Source: Bordetella parapertussis | GTDB lineage: Bacteria > Pseudomonadota > Gammaproteobacteria > Burkholderiales > Burkholderiaceae_C | Reading direction: 5' to 3' | NCBI GenBank assembly: GCA_945878355.1 | Contig: CAMCTC010000102.1 | Span: 1 to 16,222 of the forward strand | Length of the DNA: 16,222 bases | In this document: positions 11,694-16,222 of the stretch, piece by piece | Layout of the letters: each line of letters opens with the position of its first letter | How positions within the stretch are numbered: the stretch's first letter is position 1 | Notes under the pieces: model-generated | The model's database searches: none | What the model was told of the DNA's origin: nothing | The model's input: only the letters and a program-made list of their open reading frames with translations | Translations under genes and position numbers: made by a program

Positions 11694-11721
11694 CCGCAGC
11701 CGAGCGCTTGATCGGCTGCGG
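11694..11721. repeat. Perfect 10-bp inverted repeat upstream of the decarboxylase gene
   Basis: CCGCAGCCGA at 11694-11703 is the exact reverse complement of TCGGCTGCGG at 11712-11721, around an 8-base loop. It lies 27 bases before the TTG start and leaves the GAGG ribosome site (11737-11740) free. There is no T-run on either strand, so it is not a standard terminator. It may be a 5'-end stabilising hairpin or an operator for a dimeric regulator. Confidence 0.6.
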
Positions 11722-11748
11722 CACTCTACAAGATTCGAGGCGTCTCTC

Positions 11749-12792
11749 TTGAGCAAAATCGTACTAATTTTGGGTGTCAACGGCTTCATCGGCCACCACC
11801 TTTCGCGCCGAATCCTCGACACCACTGACTGGATTGTTCATGGTTTGGATCTGGACAAGAACCGCATTGCTGACTTGACACCGCACGAGCGCTTCCACTT
11901 CTTTGAGGGGGACATCACGATCAACCACGAATGGATCCAATACCACGTCAGAAAATGCGATATCGTGTTGCCGCTGGTCGCGATCGCAACACCAATGTCT
12001 TATGTGCAGGAGCCTCTGAGGGTATTTGAACTTGATTTCGAAGCCAATCTACCCATCGTGCGCCATGCGGTTCGCTACCGCAAGCGCTTGGTATTCCCCT
12101 CCACATCCGAGGTCTATGGAATGTGCGGGGATAGCGCGCTGGATCCCGACACATCGAAGCTGGTGCTAGGGCCGATCCACAAATCGCGCTGGATTTATTC
12201 ATGCTCTAAGCAACTGATGGATCGCGTGATTCATGCTTATGGTCAGCATGAGGGCTTGGACTTTACGCTGTTCCGCCCATTCAACTGGATCGGACCTGGC
12301 CTAGACTCCATACACACACAGATGGAGGGCAGCGCCCGGGTGGTGTCTCAGTTCCTGGGCAACATCGCCCGCGGCGAAGCCATCAAGCTCGTGGACGGCG
12401 GCGCCAGCAGACGCTCGTTTACTCACATCAGCGACGGCCTAGATGCGCTGATGAAAATCCTACAAAACCGCGGAGGCATTGCCAGTGGCAAGGTCTACAA
12501 CATTGGCAATCCGGGCAACAACCTATCGATCATCGAACTTGCGAAGACCATGTTGGCGATTGCCAGAGAATATCCAGAATACTGTCTCGCTCATCTGACA
12601 GAAATGGTATCAGTGACGGCACAGGACTACTACGGATCCGGATACGAAGACACGCTGCAGCGGGTGCCTAACATCGATAAGACGACACACGATCTGAAGT
12701 GGCACCCTAAGGTGAACTTGCAAGCCGCGCTGCGAGAAATCTTCGAAATCTATCGTTACGACTTGCAGACAGCTGGCGCGCTGCCGTCTTGA
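11749..12792 (+). CDS. UDP-glucuronate decarboxylase-type enzyme (ArnA C-terminal / UDP-4-keto-pentose synthase-like)
   Basis: A 347-residue extended SDR. The NAD loop GVNGFIG is at residues 9-15. Catalytic Ser/Thr and Glu sit in PSTSEVYG (Glu121); Tyr150-x3-Lys154 follows; RPFNWIGP and RRSFTHISDG (Arg222) complete the site. Glu121 and Arg222 match the residues ArnA uses for decarboxylation, so the likely reaction is NAD-dependent conversion of UDP-glucuronate to UDP-4-keto-pentose, possibly reduced on to UDP-xylose as in Ralstonia enzymes of this family. The ArnA formyltransferase half is absent and no other arn gene is near, so lipid A aminoarabinose is not the obvious product. The start is TTG 11749: it gives the right distance to the nucleotide loop and follows GAGG by eight bases. 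It opens the lower-GC glycan islet and faces the acyltransferase. Confidence 0.93.
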   Translation: MSKIVLILGVNGFIGHHLSRRILDTTDWIVHGLDLDKNRIADLTPHERFHFFEGDITINHEWIQYHVRKCDIVLPLVAIATPMSYVQEPLRVFELDFEANLPIVRHAVRYRKRLVFPSTSEVYGMCGDSALDPDTSKLVLGPIHKSRWIYSCSKQLMDRVIHAYGQHEGLDFTLFRPFNWIGPGLDSIHTQMEGSARVVSQFLGNIARGEAIKLVDGGASRRSFTHISDGLDALMKILQNRGGIASGKVYNIGNPGNNLSIIELAKTMLAIAREYPEYCLAHLTEMVSVTAQDYYGSGYEDTLQRVPNIDKTTHDLKWHPKVNLQAALREIFEIYRYDLQTAGALPS

Positions 12793-12969
12793 AATCGCGT
12801 ACGCGAAGCACTCGTCTGCATGCATGACACCGCTTCAGTGGCCAATACCGCGCGTGCGCTGGCCATGTGATGCCCATTCCGAATTGGGTAACCGATCTGC
12901 TTGAAGCAGTACTACGGGCGTTGAGAGAGGCCTAGATCACAATATTGATACCGGCAAGACAAACGCGCG

Positions 12970-13662
12970 CTATCCGTTCCCTAGGTCTTGATGAGACTTC
13001 GCCATTCTGGCGGGAGACCCGAGCATCAGGGCACCTGCTGGCGCATCTCGAGTCAACAGCGCGGCAGGGCCGATAACCGCTCGATCGCCAACCACGAGCC
13101 GCTCAAGTACCGTTGCACCTATTCCTATCGTCACGCCGGAACCAATGGCCGACAGGCTGCCCAGATGGCTACCCGGTTGCAGACGCGAGAACGGGCCTAT
13201 CGTGGTGTCGTGACCTACCGTCACTCCACGGTTCACGAATACATGCTCCCCAAGAGCAACGCAAGGCGCGATAACACTATTGGCGCCAACAAACACCCCT
13301 CCGCCAAGCGTCGCCAACGGCGAAACATAAGCGCTTGGATGCACCAACGTGTGGAAATGCAATCCGAAGCGCGACCGAAGTCTTGCCGCCAACCCAGCAC
13401 GGGTCGGCGTGGTCGGACCCAGCATGAACAGCTCACCGATGCGAGGCTGGAAGTCATCGAGTTGCAACACTTCGGGCACGACACCGACTGCGCGCCAAGC
13501 GGCCAACCGCTCTTCCAGGCTGCGGTCGCGGTTGCCCAACTGCTCGGGTTGGTCGATGCAAATTCGCGCCACCGTCAAGCCATTCGCAAGAGCACAGTCC
13601 ACCAGGTCGGACAGGATATTGCTTAGGCCGAAAATGACCAGTTTTTCAGATGTAGAACTCAT
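12970..13662 (-). CDS. NeuD/PglD-like sugar O/N-acyltransferase, left-handed beta-helix
   Basis: A 230-residue cytoplasmic acyl-CoA-dependent transferase of the family that acetylates sialic acid or UDP-amino sugars. Residues 1-100 form the small Rossmann-like sugar-nucleotide domain. From about 106 a hexapeptide-repeat helix runs to 220 (VGANSVIAPCVALGEHVFVNRGVTVGHDTTIG, in repeats of six). His151 in VGHD is the expected catalytic base, and the end LGSPARMAK is typical of the family. The glycine-rich loop usual after the first strand of NeuD/PglD (such as GAGGHG) is replaced by FGLSNILSD, so sugar-nucleotide binding may differ. The ATG at 13662 has no recognisable ribosome site. It lies 142 bases downstream of the glycosyltransferase on the same strand, so the two may share a transcript. 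Confidence 0.86.
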   Translation of the reverse strand: MSSTSEKLVIFGLSNILSDLVDCALANGLTVARICIDQPEQLGNRDRSLEERLAAWRAVGVVPEVLQLDDFQPRIGELFMLGPTTPTRAGLAARLRSRFGLHFHTLVHPSAYVSPLATLGGGVFVGANSVIAPCVALGEHVFVNRGVTVGHDTTIGPFSRLQPGSHLGSLSAIGSGVTIGIGATVLERLVVGDRAVIGPAALLTRDAPAGALMLGSPARMAKSHQDLGNG

Positions 13663-13777
13663 GAAGATTCATCGCTGCTAAGAAAATCTCTTGGAGTGCA
13701 TGGCCACTCGTAAAACGCGAAGCGCTGTGGCAACGAATAAATCGACTGCGGCGACTCATTGGTGGCAGAAAATTCAC

Positions 13778-13792
13778 ACGCCATGATGGCGT
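13778..13792 (-). terminator. Weak terminator-like hairpin after the GT-B gene
   Basis: ACGCCA and TGGCGT pair around three bases just past the glycosyltransferase stop. On the minus strand they are followed by GTGAATTTTC. The stem is short and the T-run is only four and displaced, so read-through into the acyltransferase is likely. The rest of 13663-13804 shows nothing else. Confidence 0.3.
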
Positions 13793-13804
13793 TGCCAGAC
13801 GCCT

Positions 13805-15295
13805 TTAAGAAGCGCCTGCCGACATCATTCGAGCCTTGTAGCGCTGCATGGCGGCTTGAATTTCGGCGCTCAGGGCGGGCCCGGCATTCGAAATATCCAA
13901 AGCATCCTGGTAGCGTCGCTGCTGCTCCAAACCTTTTTGCTGACGGAGCGTGGCCGAGTCGATCAATCTTTCCAATTGATCGAAATATTCAGCCATGTCC
14001 GCTGCCGCGCCCGAGCCAAGCTTGTCACCCCCGTCAGAGCGAGCAAGAGATACCGCTGGCAAACCAACTGCCATCGCGGTGGCCACACTGAGGCCGCCGC
14101 CAATCCTGTCCGGGTTGACATAAACATCGCATGCCTTCAGCACCGCAGCGATATCGGATTGGTAAGGCAATGCGCTGACACGCCCTTCCAGGCCGCTCAG
14201 GATTTCCGGCATGCGGCTAGCCACTATCAACCAATGCAGGTGGGGATGCTTGGCCAGCAAAGCTCGCATCGATTGAGCCCAGAGCCCCCGGATCTCTGCA
14301 TGCAAACGAAATCCTACGCTGACGAGCAAGAGCGCTTGGTTAGGCACACCCAGGCTTGAACGCGAGCGCGGGGCCACGATCAGTTCGGCAGGCTTGATTG
14401 AGCTTCTAAATGCATAAGCCCGATCACCCGCGTCGGGACGTGATCGCAGGAATCCGTCTGCAGGACCACTTGGTGCATATCCAACCGTGCTCAGAGAAAG
14501 GATCGGATAGCGCGACCAGAACATTGAACATAGCGCAGACTGCGCGCCGATCACAAAAACCAAGTCTGGTGCGAAACCCTCTACACGCTGCTGCAATTCG
14601 GACCAACGCCTCGTCATAGCATGTACTGGCTCAGCCACCCACAGTCGAACGTCGTGGCCGAATGCTGTCACCCATTCTGACTTCATTCTCGCACTGAATG
14701 GGTTGGAAATCGGAACGGCGCAATTTTCCCTCAATTGATCAGAGCGCGTTTCATCTGGACTGAAAATCCTCACTTCAAAATTCATGCGTCGCAATAAGAC
14801 AACGTGCTCAAACAGGATCTGCGTCGGAGGATGCATGATCAGACCAATGCTGGGCGCAAGCAACGCTACCCGCTGCCGGCCGCCGGGATTCTTGGAAGCG
14901 GGCCGAATTGGCAACCGCAACTGCCTAGCCTGCTCGTCAAAAAGCTTGTCCAGATCCAATGTGTGGAACAGGCGATTCGCGTCATCGTGATTGCTGACCT
15001 CGCTGACCACAAAACTACCCAACAAGAGTGAAAATACCGCGCACAGCTCATGAAAGTCAGGCTCAAGCGGATTGATGGCCGCGCGCAATTCGTGCAGATG
15101 GACCAAAGCCTGGCGATGCAGCAGCAGCAGACTGGCACGCAAGAAACCGACGCGGCCCTTTTGCGCTGGAATTTCATGCTCAACGCGATCCAGCGCCTGA
15201 TCAATAAGCGCCGGCTCGGCGCCCCGCAATGACTGAGACAATAAATGCCAGAGTTGAAATTTTTCCGGATTGGCCAACAAAGACTGAATCAACAT
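13805..15295 (-). CDS. Divergent GT-B glycosyltransferase with helical N-terminal domain
   Basis: A 496-residue protein I place as a GT-B glycosyltransferase but cannot assign to a named family. Residues 1-125 are helical and Leu-rich. A Rossmann-like unit starts at 141 (QRVALLAPSIGLIMHPP), with FAPDLVFVIGAQSAL near 241-255. A second begins at about 321 (ALLLVSVGFRLHAEIRGLW). The donor-site region is DVYVNPDRIGGGLS at 390-403, followed by AVGLPAVSLARSDGGDKLGSG. In comparable enzymes this loop carries a Glu about five residues after the GGG; here it reads VATAM with Thr406. The layout recalls HMW1C/GT41-type protein glycosyltransferases (helical domain plus GT-B), but that is a loose structural analogy. 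No ribosome site precedes the ATG. GC is about half in a 60-base sample at 14521, against roughly 70% within uvrA, suggesting transfer. Confidence 0.82.
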   Translation of the reverse strand: MLIQSLLANPEKFQLWHLLSQSLRGAEPALIDQALDRVEHEIPAQKGRVGFLRASLLLLHRQALVHLHELRAAINPLEPDFHELCAVFSLLLGSFVVSEVSNHDDANRLFHTLDLDKLFDEQARQLRLPIRPASKNPGGRQRVALLAPSIGLIMHPPTQILFEHVVLLRRMNFEVRIFSPDETRSDQLRENCAVPISNPFSARMKSEWVTAFGHDVRLWVAEPVHAMTRRWSELQQRVEGFAPDLVFVIGAQSALCSMFWSRYPILSLSTVGYAPSGPADGFLRSRPDAGDRAYAFRSSIKPAELIVAPRSRSSLGVPNQALLLVSVGFRLHAEIRGLWAQSMRALLAKHPHLHWLIVASRMPEILSGLEGRVSALPYQSDIAAVLKACDVYVNPDRIGGGLSVATAMAVGLPAVSLARSDGGDKLGSGAAADMAEYFDQLERLIDSATLRQQKGLEQQRRYQDALDISNAGPALSAEIQAAMQRYKARMMSAGAS

Positions 15296-15326
15296 AGAGA
15301 GGAAGTTCGGCTTCAGCGGGCCGAAT

Positions 15327-15365
15327 AAAAAATAATTAATTGCGGACTATAGATGTTATCACAAG
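15327..15365 (-). promoter_or_regulatory. Candidate promoter region of the GT-B gene
   Basis: The most A/T-rich block in the window. On the minus strand TATAGT (15351-15346) is one base from the -10 consensus but has no -35. Alternatively TTGTGA (15364-15359) and ATTAAT (15340-15335) are 18 bp apart, each four of six to consensus. Either would give a short leader containing the TTCGGC/GCCGAA hairpin. Confidence 0.3.
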
Positions 15366-15457
15366 ATGCGCTCCACATTGCAGCGGTGACCATCTCTGGA
15401 AGCACACACCCAGTATTACTGACGCGCAAAGAATGCCAAAACCACTCGGCCAGGGGT

Positions 15458-15592
15458 TTAAGCACTACATTTGACGAGGGTCAGTCCTGCAACGTTTACC
15501 ATCAACTTGCATGCGCTTGAAGCCGTCGTCAGGCTGTAGAAGCCCATGCCAAGGACGATTGCGGCCACCACCGCGCTTCGGAGCGATGCCAT
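15458..15592 (-). CDS. Doubtful 44-residue hydrophobic small protein
   Basis: A frame from ATG 15592 encodes a basic start, a hydrophobic segment (SAVVAAIVLGMGFYSLTTA at residues 7-25) and two cysteines (ACK and KCS), as in a small secreted or single-span membrane peptide. AGGGG lies only two bases before the ATG, too close for an efficient ribosome site. I do not recognise it; it may equally be a chance frame or the remnant of a lost gene. Confidence 0.2.
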   Translation of the reverse strand: MASLRSAVVAAIVLGMGFYSLTTASSACKLMVNVAGLTLVKCSA

Positions 15593-15682
15593 AGCCCCTA
15601 CCAAATGACGGCCCGAACAGGCCGGATCGGTATCATGGCCCATCAGGGACAATCCCGCCCCTCGTACCCGCACCCCGTCAGC

Positions 15683-15688
15683 AAGGAG
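15683..15688 (+). promoter_or_regulatory. Ribosome binding site of ssb
   Basis: AAGGAG lies seven bases before the ssb ATG at 15696 and fixes that start. Confidence 0.8.
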
Positions 15689-15695
15689 CCCAGCC

Positions 15696-16222
15696 ATGGC
15701 ATCGGTCAACAAAGTCATCCTCATCGGCAACCTGGGGCGGGACCCCGAGGTGCGTTACACGCCGAGCGGAAGCGCGGTGTGCAACGTCGGCATCGCCACC
15801 ACCCGCAACTGGAAAAACAAGGACAGCGGCGAACGCCAGGAAGAGACCGAATGGCACCGCGTGGTGTTTTTCGACCGCTTGGCCGAGATCGCCGGTGAGT
15901 ACCTCAAGAAAGGCCGACCGGTCTATGTCGAAGGCCGGTTGCGCACGCGCAAGTGGACCGACAAAGACGGCGTCGAAAAGTACACCACCGAGATCTACGC
16001 CGAACAAATGCAGCTGCTAGGCGCCCGTGAAGGCGGTGGCGGTGGTGGTGGTGGTGGCGGTGGCGGTGACGATCAGAACTACGGCGAGCCCGAGGCGGCG
16101 CGCGCCGAAGCCCCGCGCCGCAGCGCGCCGCCGCAGCGCCCGCCAGCGAGCGCACCAGCGCAGAAGACGGCGAAGAAGTCGAGCACCGGCTTCGACGACA
16201 TGGACGACGACATTCCGTTTTA
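15696..16222 (+). CDS. ssb: Single-stranded DNA-binding protein SSB (stop codon cut by window end)
   Basis: SSB coats single-stranded DNA as a tetramer in replication, recombination and repair, and recruits partners, RecQ among them in E. coli, through its acidic tip. All 175 residues are visible; the window ends after TA, the first two bases of the stop. The OB-fold fills about 1-110 ([20 protein letters not shown] at the start, then [21 protein letters not shown] and [10 protein letters not shown]). A run of twelve glycines at 113-124, written only with GGT and GGC, begins the flexible linker. The linker continues Ala/Pro/Arg-rich and ends in the conserved tip DMDDDIPF at 168-175. Length and architecture are normal for Betaproteobacteria. 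A strong ribosome site precedes the ATG. No LexA box is visible in the leader. Confidence 0.98.
   Translation, partial: MASVNKVILIGNLGRDPEVRYTPSGSAVCNVGIATTRNWKNKDSGERQEETEWHRVVFFDRLAEIAGEYLKKGRPVYVEGRLRTRKWTDKDGVEKYTTEIYAEQMQLLGAREGGGGGGGGGGGGDDQNYGEPEAARAEAPRRSAPPQRPPASAPAQKTAKKSSTGFDDMDDDIPF
16032..16067 (+). repeat. ssb: GGT/GGC trinucleotide tract inside ssb
   Basis: Twelve consecutive glycine codons (three GGC-type interruptions among GGT units) make a 36-base low-complexity tract. In-frame slippage here would change only the length of the SSB linker. Confidence 0.85.

Larger units (their letters stand above)
15296..15695. other. 400-bp stretch between the GT-B gene and ssb with no convincing gene
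   Basis: It holds a 5'-leader hairpin next to the GT-B start (TTCGGC 15306-15311 with GCCGAA 15320-15325), an A/T-rich block at 15326-15360, a doubtful 44-codon minus-strand frame (15458-15592) and the ssb leader. A TATCAT at 15631-15636 could be an ssb -10, but no good -35 precedes it. The change from A/T-rich to G/C-rich between about 15360 and 15540 may mark the islet boundary. Confidence 0.6.

Noticed and set aside
12795..12806. 12-bp palindrome TCGCGTACGCGA after the decarboxylase stop
   Set aside because: Palindromes of this size are expected by chance in a GC-rich 16-kb window, and there is no T-run to make it a terminator.
12988..13626. Plus-strand frame opposite the NeuD-like gene
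   Set aside because: Arg/Gln/His-rich and without any fold pattern; the minus strand shows clear hexapeptide repeats.

Overview
The window looks like a piece of a high-GC Betaproteobacterial chromosome, most likely Burkholderiales. This rests on overall base composition, the style of the proteins (a SWIB protein with an H1-like tail, an ArnA-type decarboxylase, a kappa-type isomerase behind uvrA) and the presence of uvrA and ssb in one neighbourhood. I see no tRNA, rRNA, CRISPR array, insertion sequence or phage gene cluster. Both ends are cut: the left edge truncates moaC, and the right edge falls two bases into the ssb stop codon.

Layout. 1-155 (-) is the 5' part of moaC (molybdopterin synthesis), divergent from a periplasmic M48 metalloprotease (199-1929 +) whose start codon is uncertain. 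A small membrane protein (1941-2300 -) converges on the protease. A SWIB-domain protein with a Lys/Ala-rich histone-H1-like tail (2573-2941 +) follows, ended by a textbook terminator. An orphan GT4 glycosyltransferase with an unusual C-terminal extension occupies 3137-4744 (+). Reading the other way, uvrA (8553 down to 5407) overlaps by one base a HCCA-isomerase-like gene (5407 down to 4799). An SDR oxidoreductase (8781-9554 +) is divergent from uvrA and convergent with recQ (11562 down to 9610).

From about 11.7 to 15.3 kb the base composition falls and codon use relaxes. This islet holds a UDP-glucuronate decarboxylase-type enzyme (11749-12792 +, TTG start) facing two minus-strand genes: a NeuD/PglD-like hexapeptide acyltransferase (13662 down to 12970) and a divergent GT-B glycosyltransferase (15295 down to 13805). 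Together they could make and transfer an unusual acylated or pentose-type sugar to a surface glycan or protein. A 400-bp stretch with no convincing gene then leads to ssb (15696 to the window end).

Overall the window is a DNA-maintenance neighbourhood (uvrA, recQ, ssb, plus a possible chromatin protein) into which glycan genes appear to have been inserted. The islet, and its poorly classifiable glycosyltransferase in particular, is the best candidate for something undescribed. All of this is read from sequence alone; no database search was possible.
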